Part shown: one piece after another, positions 1 to 7,057 of the stretch
Layout of the letters: each line of letters opens with the position of its first letter
How positions within the stretch are numbered: position 1 is the stretch's first letter
Origin: Niallia taxi
GTDB taxonomy: Bacteria; Bacillota; Bacilli; Bacillales; Cytobacillaceae
Assembly (NCBI RefSeq): GCF_004005475.1
Contig: NZ_RZTZ01000005.1
Coordinates: 62,001-126,000, forward strand
Direction: 5' to 3'
DNA: 64,000 bases
Translations under genes and position numbers: made by a program
Notes under the pieces: model-generated
Databases searched by the model: none
What the model was told of the DNA's origin: nothing
What the model saw: only the letters and a program-made list of their open reading frames with translations

Positions 1-1
1 T

Positions 2-721
2 ATGGGTGGCTATAAAACAATAGATGGTCGGACAGTGAAGTATGGAGTTTTTTACCGTTCAGCTGAATTGACAGGCATGACTGATAAAGATAAAGAAATG
101 TTTAGTTCACTGGGCATAAAGTATATATTTGACTATCGGGATGATGGTGAAGCTTTAGTGAAACCGGATCCTGTTATTACAGGTGTTATTAACGAGAGAA
201 TACCTGCTATTGCAGGAGAGGTACAGGGGCTTGTCCAATCAATGGAGGACTTGGTGAAAAGTGAGTTATTCAAGGACCTTAAAACAATTGGATTAGCTGA
301 TATGTATGGAAAAATGGCACTGAATAGTCGTTCATACAGCAGGTTATTTGAAGTCATTCAAGATCCAGAAAATATGGGGATTCTCCATCATTGCGCAGCA
401 GGCAAGGATAGAACTGGAGTTGGAGCAGCGCTTATTCTTTCAGCATTAGGTGTTCCAAAAGAGGTAGTAATAGAAGACTATTTAATAACAAACGAGACGT
501 TGCGTGAATTTCAGGAAATGATAAAAGCAGAGCTGTCAGGCAAGCTGACAGAAGAGCAGATTAAGTTATTTGATGCCATGATGGCAGCTAAAGAGGAATA
601 TTTGCAAGCGGTATTTACAGTTATTGAGGAAACCTATGGAGATTTAGATACTTACTTCGAAAAGGAATTAAACTTAACTACTGAAAAGCGTACTGCTTTA
701 CAAAATTTATGGCTGGAATAA
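2..721 (+). CDS. Tyrosine-protein phosphatase, 5'-truncated by window edge
   Basis: This is a DSP/PTP-like phosphatase of the Tyr_phosphatase family 3 (Y_phosphatase3). The signature HCAAGKDRTG lies at visible residues 130-139, with nucleophile Cys131 and phosphate-binding Arg137. An upstream DYRDDGE segment (about 44-50) matches the family's conserved Arg/Asp region. The first visible residues MGGYKTIDG correspond to the usual internal motif (N-F-R-D-L-G-G-Y), so I infer that the true N-terminus lies before base 1 and that the first ATG is internal. Family members remove phosphate from phosphotyrosine or phosphoinositides; the substrate here is unknown. The gene is followed by its own terminator and is not obviously in an operon with cstA. 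Confidence 0.85.
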   Translation: MGGYKTIDGRTVKYGVFYRSAELTGMTDKDKEMFSSLGIKYIFDYRDDGEALVKPDPVITGVINERIPAIAGEVQGLVQSMEDLVKSELFKDLKTIGLADMYGKMALNSRSYSRLFEVIQDPENMGILHHCAAGKDRTGVGAALILSALGVPKEVVIEDYLITNETLREFQEMIKAELSGKLTEEQIKLFDAMMAAKEEYLQAVFTVIEETYGDLDTYFEKELNLTTEKRTALQNLWLE

Positions 722-731
722 AAGTTTTCTA

Positions 732-760
732 AAAAGAGTCTCGTGAAGGGCTCTTTTTTT
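732..760 (+). terminator. Rho-independent terminator of the phosphatase gene
   Basis: A short stem (AGAGtC...GgCTCT) begins 11 nt after the stop codon and is followed by seven T residues. Confidence 0.7.
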
Positions 761-834
761 GTGTGTAGTTATTCTGTCTTATTAGGACTTAGTGCCCGTT
801 TGTCCTGTGACCTAAAATATGACAATATACGATA

Positions 835-863
835 TTGAAAAGCTATTTGGAAACGTTTACAAT
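835..863 (+). promoter_or_regulatory. SigA-type promoter of cstA with overlapping cre (CcpA) site
   Basis: The -35 TTGAAA (835-840) and -10 TACAAT (858-863) are separated by exactly 17 bp. The 14-mer TGGAAACGTTTACA at 848-861 matches the CcpA cre consensus TGWAANCGNTNWCA at 13 of 14 positions and covers the spacer and -10. CcpA binding here should block RNA polymerase, giving glucose repression of cstA. Confidence 0.75.
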
Positions 864-912
864 TAGGCTGTATATGCATGTGAAAGTAATAATCAAAGGA
901 GGCTGAAACGTA

Positions 913-2718
913 ATGAATGCAATTACTATTGTAATTGGAACGATGTGCTTCTTAATGATTGCATATCGTTTGTATGGTACCTTCATGGCTGCTAAAGTGT
1001 TAAAGCTGAAGGAAATGGAGGAACGAAAAAAGACCCCTGCTCATGAGCTGAATGATGGAAAGGACTATGTGCCGACGAATAAATGGGTTACGTTTGGTCA
1101 TCATTTTGCGGCGATTGCTGCAGCTGGTCCGCTTGTTGGTCCAATCCTTGCTGCGCAATTTGGCTACCTGCCGGGATTGCTTTGGCTGTTGATTGGGGCA
1201 GTAATTGGAGGGGCTGTTCATGATGCTGTTGTTCTTTTCGCATCCATGCGCAAAAAGGGAAAATCTCTTTCAGAAGTAGCGAAGGAAGAATTGGGTCCTG
1301 TTGCTGGCTTTTGTACAGGGCTTGCGATGCTGTTCATCATAACGATTACGATGGCGGGGCTTTCAATGGTTGTGCTTCATGCTCTTGAGCGCAACCCATG
1401 GGGAACATTTGCAGTAGGGATTACCATTCCGATTGCGATGGGTGTTGGCCTATTTTATAAAAAGACAGGAAATTTAAAGCTGGCCAGTACAGTTGGTTTT
1501 ATTCTTCTTATGATCGGTGTTTTTATCGGTCCATCCATCCAAGAAACTGCGTTAGGAGAGTTCTTGACCTTTGATTCTAAAACATTAGCAGTTATTCTGC
1601 CAATCTATGCCTTCTTTGCAGCAGCACTGCCAGTATGGCTGTTGTTAGCACCAAGGGATTATTTAAGCAGCTTTATGAAAATCGGTGTGTTTATTGCATT
1701 GATTATTGGTGTCTTTATTATAAATCCTGATGTGCAAATGCCTGCTTTCACAGAGTTTATACATGGCGGCGGCCCTGTTATTGCTGGTCCTGTTTGGCCG
1801 TTCATTTCGATTACGATTGCCTGTGGGGCAATTTCCGGTTTCCACGCCTTTGTCGGTTCTGGAACGACTCCGAAAATGCTTGACCGTTGGCAGGATATAA
1901 AAATTGTCGGCTTTGGCGGTATGCTTGTTGAATGTTTAGTTGCTGTTATGGCTTTAATTGCTGCTGTTTCCTTACAGCCAGGCGATTATTTTGCTATTAA
2001 CTCAACACCAGAAGTATTTAAAACTCTTGGGATGTCAGCAGTTCATTTGCCTGAGCTTAGCCAGGAAATTGGTCTAGACTTGGAAGGCAGAACTGGTGGA
2101 GCTGTTTCCTTAGCTGTTGGAATGACCTATATTTTTACGAGCATTCCTTGGTTTGATAGTCTTGCACCGCATTTCTTCCAGTTTGTGATTATGTTTGAGG
2201 CAGTTTTCATTTTAACAGCTATTGATGCAGGGACGCGTGTAGCGCGTTATTTGATTCAGGATTTCTTTGGTGAGGTATATAAACCGTTGAAACGCGTCGA
2301 TTGGTTGCCTGGCAATATATTTGCAAGCGCGTTAGCATGTCTCGCATGGGGTTACTTGCTGTTCTCTGGAGATATTGGCTCCGTTTGGGCACTCTTTGGT
2401 GTTTCTAATCAGCTGATGGCATCTATTGGCTTGATTGTGGGAGCAACAGTTATTTTGAAAATAGCTGATAAGCGCAGCTATATCCTGACATGTCTCATCC
2501 CGCTTGCTTATCTCTTTGTAACAGTTAATGCTGCAGGTTATTGGATGATTACAAACGTATATTTGAATCCAGATGCTGCAGGATATAATGTTGTAAACGG
2601 AGTCTTGTCGATTATTATGCTTGTTCTTGGAATTATTATCGTAATTGCGGCAATTAAGAAGTGGGTCGAAATCTGGAAAACTCCGAGCTTAAGAGGAGAT
2701 AAATATCTTTCTGCCTAA
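913..2718 (+). CDS. cstA: Carbon starvation protein A (CstA/BtsT family transporter)
   Basis: A 601-residue polytopic membrane protein with about 16 hydrophobic segments and the CstA hallmarks near the N-terminus (VPTNKWVTFGHHFAAIAAAGPLVGP, residues about 57-80, containing FGHHFAAIAAAGP). Length matches the Bacillus form (about 600 residues; E. coli CstA is near 700). Family members import peptides or pyruvate during carbon limitation; E. coli BtsT is a pyruvate/proton symporter. Which substrate applies here cannot be read from sequence. The start is set by AAAGGAGG 9 bp before ATG. It is monocistronic, with a promoter overlapped by a cre site, so expression should rise when preferred sugars are exhausted. 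This parallels acsA in this window, which also has a cre-like site. Confidence 0.92.
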   Translation: MNAITIVIGTMCFLMIAYRLYGTFMAAKVLKLKEMEERKKTPAHELNDGKDYVPTNKWVTFGHHFAAIAAAGPLVGPILAAQFGYLPGLLWLLIGAVIGGAVHDAVVLFASMRKKGKSLSEVAKEELGPVAGFCTGLAMLFIITITMAGLSMVVLHALERNPWGTFAVGITIPIAMGVGLFYKKTGNLKLASTVGFILLMIGVFIGPSIQETALGEFLTFDSKTLAVILPIYAFFAAALPVWLLLAPRDYLSSFMKIGVFIALIIGVFIINPDVQMPAFTEFIHGGGPVIAGPVWPFISITIACGAISGFHAFVGSGTTPKMLDRWQDIKIVGFGGMLVECLVAVMALIAAVSLQPGDYFAINSTPEVFKTLGMSAVHLPELSQEIGLDLEGRTGGAVSLAVGMTYIFTSIPWFDSLAPHFFQFVIMFEAVFILTAIDAGTRVARYLIQDFFGEVYKPLKRVDWLPGNIFASALACLAWGYLLFSGDIGSVWALFGVSNQLMASIGLIVGATVILKIADKRSYILTCLIPLAYLFVTVNAAGYWMITNVYLNPDAAGYNVVNGVLSIIMLVLGIIIVIAAIKKWVEIWKTPSLRGDKYLSA

Positions 2719-2723
2719 TTTTT

Positions 2724-2760
2724 GGGAGAGGCTGCTGGCGATTTTAGCCGCAGTCTCTCC
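2724..2760 (+). terminator. Hairpin downstream of cstA
   Basis: GGGAGAG-gctgctGGC pairs with GCCgcag-tCTCTCC around a gatttta loop. The stem is strong but the T-tract after it is poor, so termination may be partial. Confidence 0.55.
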
Positions 2761-2814
2761 TATTTAAGAGAGAGTAGTTTAAATTAATTGCTGAAGAAGA
2801 AACGTTCTGTTATT

Positions 2815-2846
2815 ATTTAGATGTCTATTATTTAGACGTCTAAATA
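2815..2846. promoter_or_regulatory. Palindromic operator, distal copies (probable MarR-family site)
   Basis: A perfect 18-bp palindrome TATTTAGACGTCTAAATA occupies 2829-2846. It is immediately preceded by a partial copy, ATTTAGATGTCTA (2815-2827), with the same TTAGA/TCTA arms. They lie upstream of an SDR gene whose next neighbour is a MarR regulator. MarR dimers bind palindromes of this size, so I infer that this is its operator. Confidence 0.6.
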
Positions 2847-2926
2847 GTTAGGTGATTATTAAACCTTTCCAGATAGGATAGGAGATAGTGCTTTCGAAAA
2901 ATAGTAGAGCTATAAGGCCAATTATA

Positions 2927-2944
2927 TATTTAGACATCTAAATA
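2927..2944. promoter_or_regulatory. Palindromic operator, proximal copy
   Basis: TATTTAGA-CA-TCTAAATA repeats the 18-bp operator at 2829-2846 with identical 8-bp arms and only the centre changed (CA for CG). It is centred 41 bp before the SDR start codon, a position suited to repression. The centre-to-centre distance from the distal perfect copy is 98 bp. Confidence 0.65.
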
Positions 2945-2976
2945 AAAACAAATGACAGTTAGGAGTGTCTTTAAAG

Positions 2977-3711
2977 ATGGGAAGATTAGAGAATAAAGTG
3001 GCTATAATCACGGGAGGAGCATCAGGAATTGGTGAATGCATGGTAGATTTATTTTGCCAGGAAGGTGCTATTGTGATTGCTGCCGATATTAATGAGGCAG
3101 CACTAGAAACGGTTAGCCAAAAGGAAAATGTGTATGGGATAAAGTTAAATGTAGCTTCCGATGAGGATTGGCAGAATCTAGTGAAAGAAGTGGTATCAAG
3201 GTTCGGAAAGATTGATATTCTCATAAATAATGCCGGAATTTCTTCTGAAAAAATGTATCAGGATATTAATTTTGATGATTGGCAGAAAATGCTTTCTATT
3301 AATGGTTTTGGTCCATTTGCGGGGATGAAGCATGTAGCTCCCTTCATGGCAGCCCAAAAGAAAGGTTCTATTGTCAACATTTCCTCCTACACGGCTCAAA
3401 TTGGTCAAGGCTTCAATCATTATTCTGCATCAAAAGGCGCAGTACGTGCTATCTCAAAGGCAGCGGCTACTACTTTTGGGCATGACGGAGTTCGTGTTAA
3501 TGCCCTTTTCCCTGGCATTATTGAAACGCCGATGACACAGTCGTTGAGCACTTCTAGAGATTTGCTTGGCCGCTTAATTCAGGCAACACCACTTCAGCGG
3601 CTGGGACAGCCCGCTGACATAGCGAAAGCGGCGTTGTTCTTTGCCTCAGATGATTCTAACTATATTACAGGTGCAGAATTGGTGATTGATGGTGGATTCT
3701 CAGCACAATAG
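2977..3711 (+). CDS. Short-chain dehydrogenase/reductase (classical SDR)
   Basis: A 244-residue classical SDR. The cofactor motif TGGASGIG is at residues 12-19, NNAG at 84-87, and the catalytic Ser136 and Tyr149-x3-Lys153 (YSASK) are correctly spaced. Asp37 after the second beta strand favours NAD(H) over NADP(H). The C-terminal GAELVIDGG motif is intact. The substrate is unknown. I chose ATG 2977 because AGGAG (2961-2965) lies 11 nt upstream; an in-frame GTG at 2965 overlaps that Shine-Dalgarno sequence and is unlikely. Upstream are three copies of a TTTAGAC palindrome and downstream a MarR gene, suggesting inducible expression by a small aromatic or hydrophobic compound, as is common for MarR-SDR pairs. 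Confidence 0.88.
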   Translation: MGRLENKVAIITGGASGIGECMVDLFCQEGAIVIAADINEAALETVSQKENVYGIKLNVASDEDWQNLVKEVVSRFGKIDILINNAGISSEKMYQDINFDDWQKMLSINGFGPFAGMKHVAPFMAAQKKGSIVNISSYTAQIGQGFNHYSASKGAVRAISKAAATTFGHDGVRVNALFPGIIETPMTQSLSTSRDLLGRLIQATPLQRLGQPADIAKAALFFASDDSNYITGAELVIDGGFSAQ

Positions 3712-3728
3712 TAATGTATGATAAGAGA

Positions 3729-3753
3729 GCCCCTGATATTATCAGGGGCTTTT
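3729..3753 (+). terminator. Terminator between the SDR and MarR genes
   Basis: GCCCCTGATA/TATCAGGGGC forms a 10-bp inverted repeat with one unpaired base at the centre, followed by TTTT. The MarR gene starts 27 bp later, so it is either read through or has its own start nearby. Confidence 0.85.
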
Positions 3754-3779
3754 AACACTTTTCGAAAGCAGGGATATTT

Positions 3780-4199
3780 ATGGAAGAAAAGACGATTTTC
3801 GAGATCATCCATAATATGGACAAGGTTACTAATAATTTAATCATTAAGTGGAATAAAATGTTTAATGAGGATCTTGGCATTTCCCATATTCTTGTTCTTA
3901 GCCATTTGGAGAAAAAGGGGAATAGCCGACCATCTGATATTGCGAAGGCTTTAGGGTTGACTCCTCCCACTTTGACACATTTATCAGAAAAACTAGTGCA
4001 CAAGGGATTAGCCGTAAGAATTGTAGATGAAACGGACCGTCGAATCATCTATTTGGGTATTACAGAAAAGGGCAGTGAAATAGTAGTTAAAGCCCACAGA
4101 GACGGGGAGATGCTGCGTCGAAACCTGTTTGAAACGCTCACAGAAGAAGAAAGACTGCAGATGTTGAAGATATTTGAGAAGCTGAATGGACAAACTTAG
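3780..4199 (+). CDS. MarR family transcriptional regulator
   Basis: A 139-residue winged-helix regulator. The DNA-binding region runs from about residue 35 to 97: helix-turn-helix RPSDIAKALGLTPPTLTHLSEKL (50-72) followed by the wing with the conserved D-x-R-D/R signature (DETDRR, 83-88). The N- and C-terminal helices form the usual dimer interface. The Shine-Dalgarno (AGGGAT) is weak. The gene follows the SDR gene after a terminator. I infer that it represses the SDR gene through the 18-bp palindromes at 2829 and 2927. Its stop codon overlaps the stop codon of the convergent chemoreceptor gene (4196-4199). Confidence 0.88.
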   Translation: MEEKTIFEIIHNMDKVTNNLIIKWNKMFNEDLGISHILVLSHLEKKGNSRPSDIAKALGLTPPTLTHLSEKLVHKGLAVRIVDETDRRIIYLGITEKGSEIVVKAHRDGEMLRRNLFETLTEEERLQMLKIFEKLNGQT

Positions 4200-5569
4200 A
4201 GACAGGAGAAAGACGAATAAAACAAGCCCTTATTCGTCTGCTGATTCTGTTCTTCTTTTATACGTTCATTTAATAACCCCTGCATTGTTTGATTCAATTC
4301 ATCCGCTAATTCTGCTACCTTGGAACCAGCTTCACCAATTTCTTTTAAAATGTTTGTGAAATTGCTCATTTCTTTATTATTCAGTTCATTTTTTTCCGTG
4401 CTTACTATGCTTGCTGTTAAAATTTCATCAAAGCTGTTTACTGTCTCTTGGACATTTTGGTTTGCTGAAATGGTTTTAGAATTCACTTCATTAATCTGTT
4501 TGACGACATCTTCAATTTGCTTTGTTGTTGAAAGAACTAAGCTTGTAATATTGCTGGAAGAAAGCTTCGTCTGCTCAGCCAGCTTTCGCACTTCTGCAGC
4601 GACAACAGAAAAACCCTTCCCGTGCTCCCCGGCTCTTGCAGCTTCTATTGCAGCATTTAAAGCAAGAAGATTTGTTTGTTCTGCAATGGTAGTGATAACC
4701 GCTACGATATCACCAATTTCCCGCGAGTTAGCCTCAAGTGAACCAACGCTTGTCTTAATTTCATTTACACTGTCTTTTAGTGCGACCGTCTCTTCAATAA
4801 CTTGATCAAGCTGTCTGCTTCCTTTTATAGAAGATTCCGATGTGACAATAGAGGACCTCAATCCTTCATCCAATTCCTTCGTCATGCTTTCAGACCGAAC
4901 AACGACATCAGTGACAGATGCTCCAACCTGCTCTGACATAGCTGCTAACTCTTCCGTAATAGAACCGATTGTTTTTTTGACTTGTTGCTTTGCTTCCATT
5001 TCTTTCATTATAGCTGCTTCATTTTGCAAATCCTGCAGATAAGCAAGGCATAGCTGTAGCTCTAGGTTAAAGATTTTAGCTGTGACTTTAGCAGCTAAAG
5101 TCATGCTTTCAATATCCTCATGGTATTTTTCTTTAAGTAGCTCAAGAATAGTGTTAACAAATACGGCGTTCGTACAAAGATACCAGCGTGCCTCTACACC
5201 TACTGCCAAATAGTACTTAGATATATTCATCCTTCTTTCTGCAAATTGGTCATCGATAATACCATCAAAGAAGCCTATCACATATTCTTGGCAGCCCTTC
5301 AAGTCTACTCCAATTGAAGTCATGTCCACTACTTTGCGAATTCCAGGATTAGTGTGATTATAAATAGGGTTATAGATTGTTTCAATATTTGCTTGAATAA
5401 ATGGCTGTAGTACTCTAGCTACTGCTAGTTCTTCTAAAGTGAGGTCTATAACTGCCAGCTGTTGAACTAGATTAGCATCTTTAGTGACATCTATTTTTAC
5501 TTTATGCCGTTCCTGCTCGGCTAACTCCTTTAAGCTGACTGCTTTTTGTTTCTTTGCAAACATATTCAA
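4196..5569 (-). CDS. HemAT-like globin-coupled methyl-accepting chemoreceptor, haem ligand absent
   Basis: A soluble chemoreceptor of about 457 residues with no membrane segment. Residues about 25-170 form a protoglobin-type sensor like B. subtilis HemAT, and the C-terminal half is an MCP signalling domain with the hairpin tip [19 protein letters not shown] at about 297-315. HemAT binds oxygen-sensing haem through a proximal His in the context F-x-E-x-R-(6)-H-L-x-I-G-(4)-W-Y. Here the aligned residue is Tyr120 (codon at 5210-5212, [22 protein letters not shown] context), so haem binding may be lost or altered. The start is probably TTG 5569, 8 nt after AGGAG; ATG 5563 is the alternative. The C-terminus overlaps the convergent MarR stop codon. 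Confidence 0.85.
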   Translation of the reverse strand: MNMFAKKQKAVSLKELAEQERHKVKIDVTKDANLVQQLAVIDLTLEELAVARVLQPFIQANIETIYNPIYNHTNPGIRKVVDMTSIGVDLKGCQEYVIGFFDGIIDDQFAERRMNISKYYLAVGVEARWYLCTNAVFVNTILELLKEKYHEDIESMTLAAKVTAKIFNLELQLCLAYLQDLQNEAAIMKEMEAKQQVKKTIGSITEELAAMSEQVGASVTDVVVRSESMTKELDEGLRSSIVTSESSIKGSRQLDQVIEETVALKDSVNEIKTSVGSLEANSREIGDIVAVITTIAEQTNLLALNAAIEAARAGEHGKGFSVVAAEVRKLAEQTKLSSSNITSLVLSTTKQIEDVVKQINEVNSKTISANQNVQETVNSFDEILTASIVSTEKNELNNKEMSNFTNILKEIGEAGSKVAELADELNQTMQGLLNERIKEEQNQQTNKGLFYSSFSCL

Positions 5570-5599
5570 GTTTATCACTCCTGTTAAATATAAATAAAT

Positions 5600-5655
5600 C
5601 CGATCTATATGCAAATTTTTACATGTAATATATCGGTAAAAACTATCGGTTTTTA
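5600..5655. promoter_or_regulatory. Cluster of CCGAT/ATCGG repeats and an inverted repeat in a divergent promoter region
   Basis: TAAAAAC-tatcg-GTTTTTA (5637-5655) is a perfect 7-bp inverted repeat. ATCGG occurs at 5632-5636 and 5645-5649, and CCGAT in the opposite sense at 5600-5604. The cluster sits between the divergent chemoreceptor gene and the membrane protein/pspA operon, where a regulator could bind. No regulator is identified. Confidence 0.35.
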
Positions 5656-5792
5656 AGGGTTAGGATAATATTTCCTTTTTATTGTGATTTTCTATTTTTT
5701 AATAAATTTTATAAAACAGCTTGCTTTTCACCGACTTTTCACCAAAGGCTACTAAACTACAACTATCGAAAAGGAAAGGTGGAGAGAAAACA

Positions 5793-6191
5793 ATGAATGC
5801 TAGATTCAAAAAAGGTATTTTCTGGAGCGTAATAATTGCCTCTATTATATTGGCAATTAGCTTCATCACAAAACTGATTGGAGGTGCTGCTGCTTTAGCC
5901 TTTGGTCACGGACCAGGAATGGGTAACGGATTGCGTCAAAGCGACTTTGGCCATGGTCAAATGATGGGTGGTTTCCACCACGGGCCAGGTTTTTCATGGT
6001 TAGGCTTCTTGTTCTTCCTGATTATTGTGATAGTAGTAATTAATTTGGCTGTTAAGCTTCTAAAGAAAAAGCCAAAATCCAATTCAATGGAGCAGTTTAT
6101 TCCTACTTCCACAATGAATACACCTAAGCCACCAGTTAACTTTAGCAATGCTTCTGTTTTAGATGAATGGGAAAGAAAAAACAAAAATTAA
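5793..6191 (+). CDS. Small His/Gly-rich two-segment membrane protein upstream of pspA
   Basis: A 132-residue protein of unrecognised family. One hydrophobic helix lies at about residues 9-38 and a second at about 68-90 (GFLFFLIIVIVVINLAVKLL). Between them is a loop rich in Gly, His and Met (GHGPGM, FGHGQMMGGFHHGPGF) that could coordinate metal or protons. The tail is basic, then polar and disordered. ATG 5793 is preceded by AAAGGTGGAGAG; the longer reading frame from 5721 has no such site. It lies 17 bp before pspA and is surely cotranscribed, so a role as a membrane partner for the PspA protein is a reasonable inference, comparable in position to the small membrane proteins that accompany PspA/LiaH elsewhere. 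Confidence 0.8.
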   Translation: MNARFKKGIFWSVIIASIILAISFITKLIGGAAALAFGHGPGMGNGLRQSDFGHGQMMGGFHHGPGFSWLGFLFFLIIVIVVINLAVKLLKKKPKSNSMEQFIPTSTMNTPKPPVNFSNASVLDEWERKNKN

Positions 6192-6208
6192 AAAGGAGAG
6201 ATTAAATT

Positions 6209-6862
6209 ATGGGTATTTTTAAAAGAATAAAAACTATTGCAAGTGCAGATATTAATGGGTTATTGGATAATATGGAAGATCCAATTGCAATGCTTAATGA
6301 ATATACAAGGGAAATGGAGCATGAGCTAGGAAAAGCTCAATCAGCTTTATCACGACAAATTTTTGTAGAAAACAAACAAGCAGCACTAATTGGACAAACG
6401 AAGGAATTAATGGAAAGAAGAACTCGCCAAGCTAAACTAGCTATTGAAAAGGGTGAGGATGGAATTGCAAGGCTTGCAGTTCAAGAAAAAATCAATCATG
6501 AGCAGCAGCTTAGCATCTACGAGCAGCAATTAGAAGCTATCAAGGAGCAAACGAATATTCTGAAGGAAAAGTACAATGAACTGCTAGTTACTTATAATGA
6601 GCTTCAGCATAAGAAAATCTTGCTTGCATCTCGTGCAAATGTCGCAAACTCCATTAAGCAAATTCAAAAGGTTTCGAGCACCTTTAGTGCAGACAATATT
6701 GTAAGAGGTGTAACGAAGGCAGAGGAGAAAATCCTATTTATGGAAGCAGAAGTACAAGCAGGCGGATATACGAAAAACCCGTTAAACAGCTATGCTGGGA
6801 CAGGCTTCTCATATGTAAGTGATGACGAGGTTTCGAAGGAATTGGAGAAGTTAAAAGGTTAA
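6209..6862 (+). CDS. pspA: PspA/IM30 family membrane-stress protein
   Basis: A 217-residue, almost entirely helical PspA/IM30 (ESCRT-III-like) protein. The N-terminal amphipathic helix MGIFKRIKTIASADINGLLD, which binds stressed membranes, is followed by the conserved segment MEDPIAMLNEYTREME (about 22-37) and long heptad-patterned helices to about residue 185. Family members assemble on damaged membranes and preserve proton motive force; in Bacillus the LiaH and PspA paralogues respond to envelope stress. The Shine-Dalgarno AAAAGGAGAG is strong. It is the second gene of an operon with the small His-rich membrane protein. No LiaI/LiaRS genes are adjacent, so its regulator is not visible here. 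Confidence 0.9.
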   Translation: MGIFKRIKTIASADINGLLDNMEDPIAMLNEYTREMEHELGKAQSALSRQIFVENKQAALIGQTKELMERRTRQAKLAIEKGEDGIARLAVQEKINHEQQLSIYEQQLEAIKEQTNILKEKYNELLVTYNELQHKKILLASRANVANSIKQIQKVSSTFSADNIVRGVTKAEEKILFMEAEVQAGGYTKNPLNSYAGTGFSYVSDDEVSKELEKLKG

Positions 6863-6879
6863 AAAATAAAAGATAAAAC

Positions 6880-6908
6880 AGGCCCTGTTTAAAAACGGGG
6901 CCTAATTT
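6880..6908 (+). terminator. Terminator of the membrane protein-pspA operon
   Basis: AGGCCCtGTTT and AACgGGGCCT form a stem shortly after the pspA stop codon. The T-tract is short (TAATTTG). Confidence 0.6.
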
Positions 6909-7057
6909 GTATATAGAATGACATTACTAGATATGAGGAATACTAAAACACATATTCCCATTGCTCTATAAGTTAATGCTGCACTGCATATATTCCCTCT
7001 AATTAAGACCCCTTCATTAAATAATCCCTGAAAGCTAACAAAGGAGTGTTCTCTAAA

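Noticed and set aside
2890-3770. A 12-bp match (TTTTCGAAAGCA) in opposite orientation at about 2889-2900 and 3758-3769 flanking the SDR gene
   Set aside because: Short and centred on a TTCGAA palindrome; no other sign of a mobile element, so probably chance.
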